Source: Cavia porcellus
Taxonomy: Eukaryota; Chordata; Mammalia; Rodentia; Caviidae
DNA length: 64,000 bases
Assembly: GCF_034190915.1 (NCBI RefSeq)
Contig: NW_026947486.1
Coordinates: 28,431,344-28,495,343, forward strand
Direction of reading: 5' to 3'
A program made the translations under genes and the position numbers. Each line of letters begins with the position of its first letter. Positions within the stretch are counted from its first letter, which is position 1. Below the pieces are notes generated by a model, which ran no database searches, had not been told where the DNA came from, and was given only the letters and a program-made list of their open reading frames with translations. Positions 23,629 through 35,650 of the stretch are shown piece after piece.

Positions 23629-24395
23629 TGTTGTAGTCAGGGGTTGTGAGGAGAACAATTAGAATCAGGACATGAAGTTTATAATATTATATTTATGATG
23701 GTCACCCAGAGATAACACAAGAAAATGCAAAGAATCTACTCACAACACCAAAGACATAAAATATTTAGCCAAGGGCCTGAATCACACAGCAATGTCCCAC
23801 ATGAGTCCAGATGAAGACCCAGAGCTCATGACAATGCCTCCCATGCATCCAACTGGAGGTCTGGAGCCCACAAGAAGGACTCACGCCAGTCTCTTTTATG
23901 GATATGTACTGGGAAGACCCAAAGGTCAATAGTGGAAGCTGGAAAGTCTATGCCAACAGGGTGAAGGAGCTGTGCTGGTAGGTTGAGGGTTCTACACTGG
24001 CCAAGAAGTCACACTCACAACAAAGACCCACAGCCATCCTCAGTAACATGGAGGCCTTGTGCTTCTCTGATGATAAGCACAGTTGAGTACATACCAGGAA
24101 GCCAGTGTGACGAGTGCATCCTGGAGACCAAGTGGCACATGTCTTCCCTCTTGAGCCAGGAGGCAATACTGGATGTAAGAACCAGAGCTTCTCAAGGAGA
24201 ACTAATAGCTCAAACGGCAACTCATAGCAAAACCCACAATTCCTCAATGCCTCATTGCGATGCGATGCATACCTTCTCCTTCTCCATGTCTCAATTTATG
24301 CTGGCAACTTTCCTCAGGTGGAACATCTGCATTCAGCACTGTGCTGATGTAATGCAGCTGGCATTAAGTTGTCCACCAGTTTTTAATCCATAACA
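23629..24395 (-). mobile_element. Solo LTR of an endogenous retrovirus
   Basis: A block of 767 bases runs from TGTTGTAGTC to CATAACA, giving TG...CA ends, and is flanked by the 5-base direct repeat ATAAG (23624-23628 and 24396-24400). It has no internal retroviral genes on either side. Composition is richer in GC than the flanking L1. I read the minus strand as the likely sense because that end (CCCTGACTACAACA) resembles rodent LTR 3' ends. Orientation and family remain unsure. Confidence 0.65.
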
Positions 24396-24400
24396 ATAAG

Positions 24401-24599
24401 AGAACGATCATTATATGACAAGTGATTAAACAAGATGATATTACCATTGCAAATATATATCGACTTAATATCAACTACAAATATCTATAAGGAAAATATT
24501 ATATCCAAATAGAAAGCAGACATAAATATAATAAAGGTGAAAACTTTAATCTCCTGTTTTCACCAAATTGAGCAAAACAATATTGAATTTAATGAACAA
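24401..24599 (+). mobile_element. Old LINE-1 'C', third segment
   Basis: This is degraded endonuclease-domain sequence of L1 C (CATTATATGACAAGTGATTA, then AATATATATCGACTTAATAT), continuous with the part before the LTR. It stops at the outer edge of the inverted LTR pair. Confidence 0.5.
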
Positions 24600-25211
24600 T
24601 GTGATAACTTGGACCCCAGAATAAAATCCAAGGAAGCAAGAAATTAAAATTTAGCAAAGGCTTTATTTTAGGCCAGGCCTGGCGGCACAGCCTCCAGGAG
24701 CCAATATGGAGACTGTGTGCCTGACAGCTAAAGGGCAGGGCTTTTATCTTGTAAAACCACAAATAGCTGCTGGTCTCACAATGCAAGGAGGGGGCTGTGT
24801 TTGTGGTGCACTGCAGACCAAGAACACTGAGATTACATTTCTTGGGAAAAGCAAAGTTCAGGTAAGGGTTGGGCTAATAAGCAAGATTCCCTGCAAACAA
24901 GCAAGTTACCCTTCAAACAAGTTTAGATTAGGAAGACATCCTGTTTTCTTCAGCAGAGAATAGAGAAGTCTAGCAATAATTAACAACCCCATTAGCTTAT
25001 TTTAGCACCACATCTGTTATTTGTAGAGGGCAACAATGGTTAACATATCAATTAGGTAAGATTTTACAATTCTTTACAGAGAAGAGCACTGATTAACTTA
25101 TCAATTAGGTCACCCAGAGGGAGAAGGGAAACATATATACAATATGGCCACATTACAGGTATTTTATTATAATACAAATATAATGAAGCTATTTTTTTCT
25201 AGAGTACAACA
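24600..25211 (-). mobile_element. LTR, left arm of inverted pair
   Basis: Read on the minus strand it starts TGTTGTACTCTAG (25211) and ends GTTATCACA (24600). Near the end it has CCTAAAATAAAGCCTTTG, a polyadenylation-signal region as in the R part of an LTR. It matches the reverse complement of 25249-25724 over most of its length, with an extra 100-200 bases in the middle (24960-25100). Retroviral genes are absent. The family was not identified. Confidence 0.75.
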
Positions 25212-25248
25212 AAGCAAAACAATCTTGAATGGAAACTATACTCCAGAC

Positions 25249-25724
25249 TGTTGTACTCTAAGAAAATAGCTTCGTTATATGTGTATTATAGCAAACCTGC
25301 CACGTGGCTTACTAAATGTGTTTCTTTTTATCCTTTTTCCCTAACTGATATGTTAAGTGACCTAATTGATATATTGAGCAATACTCTCCTCTGTAAAGAA
25401 TTGCAAGAATCTCACCTAATTCTTTGCTAAGAAAAACAAGATTTCTTTCTTATCTAAACTTGCTAGTATGCAGGGTGACTTGCAATTGCCATTTCTGCTT
25501 TGTAGTGCATCACACCCCCATCCCCTCCTTACATTGTGTGACCAGCAGCTGTTTGTGGATTTACAAGATAAAAAGTCCTGACTTTTAGCTGTGAGGTGTG
25601 CAGTCTCCAAATTGGCTTCTGGAGACTCATCACCAGGCCTGGATTTTACCTAATAAAAGCCTTTGCGTCCCAAATTTTAATTTCTTGCTTCCTTGAATTT
25701 CGTACCGGGGTCCGAGTTATCACA
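25249..25724 (+). mobile_element. LTR, right arm of inverted pair
   Basis: It starts TGTTGTACTCTAAG and ends GAGTTATCACA. CCTAATAAAAGCCTTTGCG near 25650 contains the AATAAA signal. It is the mirror partner of 24600-25211, from which it is separated by only 37 bases (25212-25248). The two LTR starts face each other. ACAAT occurs immediately outside both outer ends (24596-24600 and 25723-25727 if the ends are taken as GTGATAAC/GTTATCAC). Confidence 0.75.
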
Positions 25725-25727
25725 CAA

Positions 25728-26100
25728 TAGCTGTACAATTCATGAAATATGTATATATCTCTTGGCAAAATTGAATAAAATTATACATGAATGGCAAAAA
25801 TTATACAAATAGATGGATAAAATATAATGCACCATTAAACAACTAAGGCATCAATGAAGAACTTTAAAATGGAAATTAGAACTATAATTTGAACAATAAA
25901 AATGGAAAAAAAAAACATATGAACAGGAAAAACAGTTCCCAAGTAATGATTCAAAACACATATGAACAGGAAAAACAGTTCCCAAATAATGATAAATGCT
26001 ACATCAAAAAGGGAGCAAATTTTTAGAAAACAATTAAAAGTGTAAGTCAAGGAATCAGAAAAATGGGAACAAAACAAAGCCAAAACCAGTTAAAGAAAAG
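25728..26100 (+). mobile_element. Old LINE-1 'C', fourth segment
   Basis: AT-rich sequence with weak likeness to the ORF2 stretch between endonuclease and reverse transcriptase (ACAACTAAGGCATCAATGAA, then AATGGAAATTAGAAC). It holds a 43-base tandem duplication: ACATATGAACAGGAAAAACA at 25915 and again at 25958. No open frame is retained. Confidence 0.4.
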
Positions 26101-28690
26101 AATTAAAAAATTATAAGGAGCCGGTGAACCTGGAAATTGATCACATATGCAAGCCTAGGGCACAGCCTTTCCAAGAACAAAGAGTACCTGGGGCAAGCCA
26201 TGTGAAGAAGTTTCTTCAGCCTGGAAAAACACAAAGCCCCTAGGTAATCCAAGCAATTGGTTGTTAGGCAAAGGGATACTAGGTGACATTGAGGGGCCAG
26301 TTCCTTTCCTCCCATCTAGAGTAAGGGCTCCATCTGACCTCAGCTTTTGTCTTTTCCTTATTTTCTCATCCTTTTACTGCCCTTCACCCCAGCAACCTCA
26401 GTAGCCATGCAGCTCACAGCAAATAGTGACTGATAAGCAATCAGATGGGAGAGTAGAGGGCAGGGGTATGTATCTCATGTGCACAAGACAGGGGGCAGAA
26501 GTGAATTAGTAGTAGTCAATATTCAATAATGTACTGAATTGATATTGACTTCATCAGGTGTAAAATTTGAGGATACAAAAACTGGTTCACTAGGTCCAAA
26601 AAATGGATTCACTAGGGCCAAAGAGAGAAACAGACTTAAGAGAAGCCAAGGAGAGAAACAGATTTGAGAGACGCAAAAGAGACAAACAGGCTTAAGAGAA
26701 TTCAAGAGAAAATAGACATATCAGCAACCAAAAAAAAAAAAAAAAAAGAAGAAGAAGTGTATCGATTTTATCAGTCATTAGAAATGGGGAAAACAAATTA
26801 TGAAGAACCACAAATATATTTATGCAGAAAATTTGGAGGATTTCATTGCTTTGTTTTTGAAATCCAATACTGTTCTCAGTGTTCCATTCCATGTTACTGT
26901 TATGTTTTATTCAATGTTCTGTTTTGATTGATTTTATTCTCTTCTGTTTTATTTCATTTTATTACATCTGATGGTATGGGTAGGAATTTTGAAGATAACA
27001 TTTATTTATAACACAAGGATATGAAAACAAAGGGGTAGAAGAAATCATTTCTGCAAGAGTTTTGTCCAAGGGATAAGATGGGAGCAGGATGGTTTGTTGA
27101 TAAAGATAACTACGAAGTGACTCTGAGTAGGATTTAATGTTTATCAACTGGCTTTGTATGTTTACTTGTGAATCTGTCCAAGGAGATAGGCAGAGGAATC
27201 ATAGTAAAACTCTCTGAGTCACTGGTCAAGGGCAGAGGCCTGTAGTGGCCTGTGATGTTGCCATGCGTCAAAGGACATAATAGGGTCACAGCTGAGGACA
27301 CCTGACTCCCACCTCCATTAACTAATAAAAACTGTGGATGCAGAGGTTTCACTCCTGTAGTGAAAGTCTACCCAGAGACTTTCTCCTAAATTAGCATAAG
27401 ATACTTCTCCTAAATTAATATAAGATCCTTCTAAATTAACATAGTCTGTTACTTAGAAAAGTCCTTGAACCACTTTCAAGGTCCTGCTCAATTCCCTGCA
27501 TTTTTAATATAATTCTCTGCTTGCTTGAATATCAAATAAATGTGAGTCACCCAGAGAAATTCTTTATGTAAAACCACAAGAGAATCTTGAATTCTGTTAG
27601 AGGCTTTTGATCCTCCTGGAGCCCTACAATCATACCATTTGTCTTGCTTATTTAAGCCTTCACCATCCACTCATTTGGGAGGATACAGATCTTGTCCATG
27701 TCTCTGATAGTTTGTTACATAATATATACACATCTAATCTAGGAAAATTTATTGGCAACTGTGGAAACACAGTGGACAAAGCAAAGGTTTCGGAAAATAA
27801 GCTGCTTTTATTTCTACTGACTGTAGCCCTGAAGATCTGTTCTAAATTTAACCAATTCATTCCAAGAGCTCTGAACTGTTGTCCTGAAAGTCCATTGTTC
27901 TTTTTTTGCATTTACTTCAAAAAAATTTTGGTCAACATCACCACACACTCACAAGGTTAATTGCAGTATCAGCAGAGCTTTGAAGAAAGCAGAACTGTCT
28001 CTTATTCCTAGCACTACTTACAGCTCAGTTTCAACAAATAGGCCATTTTGGGAGAAAGATCTACTGTCCTATGTGAAGATGAGTTAGGCAGCAGAAACTA
28101 GATCACTGTTATCATCACCAGCCTAGCACCTATTGCACCTCTGTTCTAATTCTTTTCTTTCTGGGAGCTAGAGCCAAGGAAGCCAGATATTCTCTAGCAA
28201 GTGCCTCCTTAAATCAGGCCACTGAAGAAAGTACAAGCTAGAGAATTACTGAGAGGTCAGGGACTGAAATAGAACTGGCAGCCCATAGTGACACAAAGAA
28301 ACATGCACACAATCTTGTAGAGATCTGGAAAAACCTAGAGGCTGCACTAAATTCTGTGAAAATCCTGAGGTAAGACAGAAATAGGACTCAGTGGAGATAG
28401 GGAAGGCTGTGCCTAGGATGAAAAGCTTCCAGAAGCATACTAGGAAAAAAAATCCTGTTGAGGGAAGATGCTTAATTGGGATTTGTCCAGAAGTGAAAGG
28501 AGCAGGAGAGTGAGTTCACTGTCAAAAGTCATGGGATAAATAGTTACTGGCAAAACTACACCATATCAATTTCTTTGCAGATCGATTGAGTGTTTTGGGA
28601 CAGGGACAGAGGCCTACCATTGATCAAATTTGGAGAAGAAACTGCTGCCAGGAGGAGGGTCCAGACAAACTGACAGCCCTCACTACTTCT
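26101..28690. other. Unassigned stretch with short internal repeats
   Basis: I recognise no gene here. 26104-26745 is GC-richer and ends in an A-run (26729-26745), as a retroposed copy might, after three units of about 28 bases (GAGAGAAACAGA.TT.AGAGA) at 26619-26706. At 27380-27440 a unit of about 24 bases (TTCTCCTAAATTA..ATAAGAT) repeats about three times. A TATTTAAGCC and polypurine context near 27650 might belong to a decayed LTR. No open frame above 120 codons has recognisable protein similarity. Confidence 0.35.
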
Positions 28691-30720
28691 GTGCAGGTAA
28701 TTAAGTACTTCACAGAACTAGAAAAGTGATTATTAAATTTCATTTGGAGCCAGAAGAGACATAGAATACCAAGAGCAACTCTGGGTGACAATGGCAAGGC
28801 AGGGAACATCACAACCCAGGCATGAAATTATATTGCAAAACTACTGTGATAAGGTCAGTATGGTACTGGAAAAAAAATACCTGAACATTGGTTGACAAAT
28901 TAAAAGATACAGACAAAACTCCAAATATACTCATACAACTAATCTTTCATAAAGATGTCAAACATGTTCACTAGGAGAAAGAAAGCTTGTTTATTAAATG
29001 GCACCGAGAAAGCCAACATTCCAGATGGTGAACACTAAAACTAGAAATATTTCTATTACCATATATTAAATTAAAAGCAAAATGAGTCAAAGATCTAAAG
29101 ATTAAATGAGAAACACTAAATGTACTGGAAGAGAAAGTAGGTTGAAATCTTGAAACCATAGGTATATGCAAAAATTTCATTAACAAAATTCAGACCTCAT
29201 AGTAAATGCTTCAAAGAATGAACAACTGAGATTTCATCTTACTATAAAGATTTTTGCAAGTTAAAAAAAATTTCCAACAAACTGAAAAGAAAATTTACTC
29301 ATTTGTCCTTCAAAGGACATATATCTAGAACACGTTTAATCAGTTGTCCTTCAAAGGACTTATACCTAGAACATACAAAGAATTGAAAATAAATAAGGTC
29401 CCCTTCAATTTCAAAGGCCCAATTGAAAAGTGGATATCTGAGATGAATATGCACTTCTCAGTGAAGAAATATTAATGGCAAATAAATACATGAAAAAATG
29501 GTCAACATCACTGGTCCTATGAGAGATGCAAATTAAAACAACACAGATTACATCTCATTCCATAAAGAATGGTTATGATCAAGAGGTCAGCTAACAACAA
29601 ATGTTGGTGGGGCTGTGCAGAAAAAAGAACACTTCTCCACATGGCAGTGCATATTGGTGCAACTACTGTGGTAATTATCATTGGTCTTGTTCTCTACTGT
29701 TTTGTTCAACTTTATAATACCTAATGAGATAGTCAATTCTTTTTAAGGAAACGAGAGACATTATGGTAACCATTGTTGATAACCTTGTACTCTGTTTTTA
29801 CATCATGTGCTATGTCTATCCTTGGTTTTGACTGACAGCTTTGTTTTGCCATATTTGACTTTATTCTCTCCCCCGCCCAAAAAAGTAATAAGAACTAAGG
29901 AGTAATAAAACCCAAATTGTGTAAATATTGTCGTAAAAAAGAGAAGGAAAAAAGGTGCTCTAAAAGATACAACAGCAAGTGTGTCTAGGGGTGTTAAATA
30001 GCTGACATTATTAATGTTTTTGATTGGATCATTGAACACAACTGTTTGCATGTCCACTTTGTATGCTTTGATACTGTGACTTGAGCAACTATCTCTAAGA
30101 TGATAATATGTAATCTATTAACTGGTGATTTCTTACTGTTTTTTTTTTTTGTAGTTCTGTATTACTTGTACCCTTACACTGCTTTGTTTTGTTTCGTTTT
30201 TTTTCTTTTTCCTTTTAAATAAAATTTAAAAAAAGAATACTATCAGCCACAAAATAGAATAAACTTAAGACTTTTATAAATAAGTGGATTCAGGTGGAGC
30301 CCATACTCATAAATTAAATAAAATACTCACATCTATAAACATTATATTGTATCCCTGGTGTGAGACACTGAAACAATAAAGTAAAAAAATACACAATGGA
30401 AAAATATATATAATGGATATTGTGAAGTTGGAAGAAATTATTCAACTGAAAAAAACAAACAGGATGGGAGAAAGAGAGAAAGAAGAAAGGGAAAGGAAAA
30501 ATAGCAAAACACATGGCAGTTATACTACTATTTGCCTTAGTTCATCGAAAGATTTTGTGCTAATATGAATTGGATAAATTTTTAATGCCATATCTTGTAC
30601 TCTGAGTGACTGCTTTAAAGATAGCAATGCTTTATGTATTAACTATTGTTATTACACTAGTATTTTATGAAATTTATTTTATTTTTCCCATACAATATAA
30701 ATGGGTATTGGTAAGAAGGT
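28691..30720 (+). mobile_element. Old LINE-1 ORF2 C-terminus and 3' end, with a young 3'-UTR piece
   Basis: ORF2 remnants run from 28720 (AATTTCATTTGGAGCCAGAA, the FIWN region) to about 29670. At about 29681-30231 lies a 5'-truncated young L1 3' untranslated region, from ATTGGTCTTGTTCTCTACTG to TTTTAAATAAAATTTAAAAA. Old ORF2 end sequence then resumes (ACTATCAGCCACAAAATAGA at 30239) and reaches an old 3' end near 30700. About 230 bases of old ORF2 are missing at the junction. No intact frame remains. Confidence 0.6.
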
Positions 30721-31174
30721 AAATTATAAAAACACATTTTAATGCTCATGGCTCATGTATAGCTGAAACTGTTAATGTACTTATAACCAGTAGAAATTAT
30801 CTCCTTATAGCAGTGATGTGATCTAATCCAATTAAACTGAGTAGATTGATGCAGCAGACAATATGTCTTGAAGAATAATGTCAAGAAAACACCACTGGAA
30901 ACCAGAGTCTAATAAAATTTTCGTAAAAATGATAAAACCTTTCAGTATATTTAATCAACCGTCAAAGCACACTTACACAGAAACATGGAAAAACAAGTAA
31001 GTAAAATACCTTCAAAAGTTTCCAACTAACACAAAGCAGAACCAAGTGGCTTTAAAGGAGAATAAATCAAGTACCAAAAAGCTGACATATTGGAAATGAT
31101 GAAAGAATAAAGAACATTGTTGAATTCAAGCATGATACAACAAACAATACTAAATCAATAAAATAACTGATCAA

Positions 31175-31287
31175 GGGGCTGGGGATTTAGCTCAGCGGCA
31201 TAAGCGCCTGCCTTGCAAGCAGGCAGTCGTGAATTCGATTCCTGGTACCGATTAAAAAAAAAAAAAAGAAAGAAAAAGACAAATAAA
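31175..31287 (+). mobile_element. ID-like SINE, well preserved
   Basis: GGGGCTGGGGATTTAGCTCA (A box) is followed by GCCTTGCAAGCAGGCAGTCG and GTGAATTCGATTCCTGG (B box), and then an A-rich tail. ATAAAATAACTGATCAA (31158-31174) is repeated perfectly at 31288-31304, a 17-base target-site duplication. The intact boxes and perfect duplication point to a young insertion. Confidence 0.95.
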
Positions 31288-34200
31288 ATAAAATAACTGA
31301 TCAACAGGCTTAAACAAACAGATGGAAAAAGTTTAAATTGACAAAAACCATTGATAATATGAATGACACCTTTACCAAGGAAATAGAGTCCATTAATAAG
31401 TGCCAAACTGAAAATTCTATTTAATATGTAAATAGAGAGTGTCAGATCTAGAAGAAAATCAAGACAATCTACTCAGACACACCTTCAAAATAATAAAAAA
31501 AGTATGGAATATCCATCTAACAACAATTGGGACTTGAGAAAAAAATTAAAAACAGCATGCAAGGAATAAAATCTCTGTTATAGAAATCACAGCAGAAAAA
31601 TTTCCAAGTATCTGCAAGGAATAAAATACACAATTAAGTGAGACAAATCAAAGGCCAAATAGTTACAAAGTAAGAAACTTGCCATCATACATCTGAGTTA
31701 AAATTTCCAGAATCTTAAAATTGAGAAAACCACAAAAATTTCCTCAAAAGATAAACCTATTAAGATTACAAAAGAGTTTCAGCTCAAAACTTAAAATCCA
31801 GGAGAGCTGAAAATGAATGTTTAAAGTCCGAAGAGAAAACAACTTCTTGAGTGTTTGACAAATATATAATGCAAAATAATCTTTCAAATGGATGAACAAA
31901 TATGAGCATTCCATGACAAAGAATATCTTAAGAAATTCTTGACCACCAAACTAGCACAGCAAGAAATTACCAACGATATCTGGAAGACAAAAATGCAAAT
32001 AAGTAGGATGAAATAAATATATCAGCAAATGAGACAAGTTAAACTAAAGCAGAAAATAATGGAATAATGAAAAAAATAATGCAATGATTTGAATAAGTCA
32101 ACATCTTTCAGTAATAACTTCTAATGAAAATTATCTCAACTTTCCAATTAAAAGACACTTACTGGCAGACTAGACAAAAGAAAACCTTAATGCTTTCCTG
32201 CATACAAAAGTCACATTTAATCCAGGAAAAAGGAATAAATAGAGGCAATATTATTCTTGGACAAAGTGGATTTCTATCTGAATGAATCACAAGAAAGTCG
32301 CTAAATATTAATTAAGGGAATAAGTCAACAGGAACAATTTAGAATTGTAAATACATACATACAGAGTACTGATATACTGAATTTAATGAAACAAACATTG
32401 AGAATAAAAGATCAAAGAAAAAGCAACACAGTCATTGTGGGTGACTGCAATATCATATTTTCATAAGTGGGATTAAAAAAAACTGAAAGAAATATAAAAG
32501 TTTATTATCGCGTTGAAACAATGAATTTGCTTGATATTTAAAGTCTAAATTAGTTTAAGAGAATACATATTCTTCTCAGGAGCACATGGACATTTCTCCA
32601 AAGTACAGCACATACTGGACCATAAAGCATGCTTAAGTAAATTGGAAAGATTCAGAATTTCCCCATACTATTATCACATCATAGTGCAATGAAACTACAA
32701 AAGGATGCTAACAATACCGTAAAATATGCAAACTCATGGATATTAAACAATTCATGGTAGAATAATCAATAGGGCATAGGAAAATCAAAGAAGAAATTAG
32801 TACCCAGAGTCAACTGATAATGCAAGTACAATATACCAAAATTTAAGGTGCACAATGAAATCAGTGCAAAGAAGGAAGAATGTAGCTGCAAATGTCCACA
32901 GCAGAAAAACAGTGTGAATCCAAGCCCAATCCAAGTCCAAAGCAAATGCAAACAAAAAAATTATAGACTATAAGAGAAATTTATCAAATAGACTCTAATA
33001 TACAAAAAAATCAGTGAATCAAAGAAATTGGTGTTTGAAAGAATAAGCAAAATATTAAATCTTACCAAAACAAAAAGACCTAATTCAATGAAACTAAAAA
33101 TGAAAAAGGTGAACTGCTAAAATACAGAAGATTATTAGTAACTACTTAGAAAAGCTGTACTCCATATAATGAAAGACTCCATAATATTTGAAGACATTCT
33201 TAGGTACATATAAATTACTAAAACTGAACAAAGAAGTTATAAAATCCATAAATAATCCAGTTGCTGGTAATGGATTTGAGCAATAATGAAAAAGCTTCCT
33301 CTAAGCAAAGTCTAGGAAGTAATGAATTCAACGCAGAATTCTGCAAGAATGTCAGGGAAGATCTATTACAAATATGCATTGAAAGAGGGTATTCTCAAAG
33401 TCATTTCAGGAAGCATTACCCTGGTTTCAAAACTAGACAAGGACTCAGCTAAAAAATGAAAATTGCAGAACAATCTCCATAATGAACATAGGAACTACTT
33501 TTTTAAAACAAGATTCTGGAATATAGAATGAAACAAAACATTAAAAGTCTTATAAATCATGACCCCCACAGACTGCATTTAAAAGATGCTAAGATGGTTC
33601 AACATATACAGATCAATAAATATAATACACCACATTAACAAAAGTAAGAATTAAAATTATATTATTGGATCGATAGATGTATAGATTTTGACAAAATCCA
33701 ACATCCATTTTTTATTAAAAATCACTTGAGTAAAATAGGAACAGAAAGGTTTTACTTCAATTTGATAAAATCTGTTTATGACAAATCTACTACTAGTATC
33801 ATATCAACTGAGGAAAAGTTGAAATTTTTCCTTCTAAAATCAGGAATAAGACAAAGATGTCCAATATGGAGCTCGTGTTCAATATAGTACTAGAAATATT
33901 AGCCATAGCAACCAAGCAAAAGAAGGAAATGCAACAGATTCATATAGGTAAGGAAGAATTCTAGCAATCACTATTTGCAGATAGCATATTTTACACCAAA
34001 GGTTAAAAATGTTTACCAAGACATTATAGAATTCATAAACAAATTCATTAATATAGCAATCACACAGAAAATCATAGTGCCAAGATATACTCCAATAACA
34101 AATTCAGTGACAAGAAATTAGACAAACAATACCATTCACAATAAGGAAGTGAAAAACTACTACAATAAAAACTAAAATACCTTGAAAATGCAGATTAAAG

Positions 34201-35127
34201 TAGACATGAGAAAATTGAAACACATCCCTAGTCCTGGATAAGCAGAAACAGTAACTGTAAAAATGGCCACACTTTTAATATTTATATGTAGAATTATTAC
34301 ATTCTCAATAAAAATAGCAACAATGTTCCTTACAGAAAGAGAAAACAATCCTACAATTCATATGGAATCAGAAGTGATACAGAGTAGCAAAAGCAATCCT
34401 AAGCAAACAAGAGTAAAGGGGAAGTTACCAATTTCCCATATTTCCAGTTATATTTTGAAGCTACAGTAATAAAAACTGCATGGTACTAATAACAAAACAG
34501 ACTCATAGAAAAATAGAACTGAATGAACAATGTATTAATGATACCAGGCATACTCAACCATCTGATTATTGGTAGAGTGACCAGCAACATGTTGGAGGAA
34601 AGATAACCTTTTTAGTATATGTTGCTGAGAAAATTAGTTGTACACATGCAAAAGATTTTGTCTAGAAGACTGTATTCGTATCTCTCATTACATATGAAAT
34701 GAAAATAAAAAGTAATCAAATATCTAGATATTAAAACAAAACCTCCTGGGAGATAAAATAGATAAAAATCTTGAAGACAAAGAGTAGACAAGCTTTTTCT
34801 CAACAGAACTTCATTTTCAAAGATGCAACATCAAAAATCAGTAAAGGAAATCACATTAATTTAAATAGCTTTTGCATGGCAAAGAAACAACCAACATAGT
34901 GGAGAGACAATCTAAAGAATGGGAAATTATTTTCTAGTTATTCTTCAGATAGAGGACTAATATCTAAAAAATATAATGAACTCAAAATATTACACCTCCC
35001 TAATAAATCATCCAACAAAAATCAGCAATAAATTAATAAGCATTTATTCCTTCCTGAAGAAGGAATAAAAATGACCAGAGAGATGCAAATTAAAACAACA
35101 CCATGATTCCAACCAAGAATGCCTAAC

Positions 35128-35128
35128 T

Positions 35129-35178
<50 letters not shown>

Positions 35179-35220
35179 CACACACACACAGCAGCAGCAA
35201 CAGCAGCAGCAACAGCAGCA
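35128..35220. repeat. (CA)n microsatellite followed by CAG/CAA trinucleotides
   Basis: Dinucleotide CA repeats, with one CG interruption, run for about 60 bases. They are followed by about ten CAG or CAA triplets. They lie in decayed L1 ORF2 and encode nothing. Confidence 0.9.
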
Positions 35221-35650
35221 AATATTGGTAAGATTGTGAGGGAAAAAGAGTCCTTCTCCTTTTCTGGTATTAATGCAAGCTAAAGCAATCACTATGAAAA
35301 TGAGTATGGAGTTTCCTTAGATCTAAAATTTCATTCTACCTAGTGATTCTCTTTCTAGTTATCTTTCTGAGAGTGTTGAATACCTCATATTACAATAATT
35401 CGTACAAACCCATGTTTAGAGCAACACCTTGGATAAACTAAATCTTGGAAATAGTCTATATGTCCATCAACAGACAATTGGATAATAAAATATGGTATTT
35501 ATACAAAATGGAGTACTACTCTGTTACAAAGAAAGATACATTCAGGTTATTGTTTTTTTTTTTTTTTTAATTTAAAGAGCACAAAACAAAACAAAACAGT
35601 GAAAGGGTACAATTAATACAGAATTTCAAGAAAAAAAATATACAGTAAGA

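Larger units (their letters stand above)
30721..35540 (+). mobile_element. Old LINE-1, plus strand, highly decayed
   Basis: The part before 31175 is weakly assignable. From about 31400 the order is ORF1-like (to about 31980), endonuclease-like (32100-32660, for example AGTACAGCACATACTGGACC), reverse-transcriptase-like (33580-33960, for example AAGATGGTTCAACATATACA) and ORF2 C-terminus (34700-35540, ending TGGAGTACTACTCTGTTACA). Stops occur throughout. A SINE (31175-31287) and a CA microsatellite (35128-35190) interrupt it. Confidence 0.55.

Noticed and set aside
27607..27960. 117-codon frame
   Set aside because: No recognisable family, no conserved start or splice context, and overlapping antisense frame of similar length; treated as chance.
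31175..31260. tRNA gene candidates in the ID-like SINEs
   Set aside because: A and B boxes are present, but the copies have A-rich tails, target-site duplications and no complete cloverleaf acceptor stem; they are SINEs.
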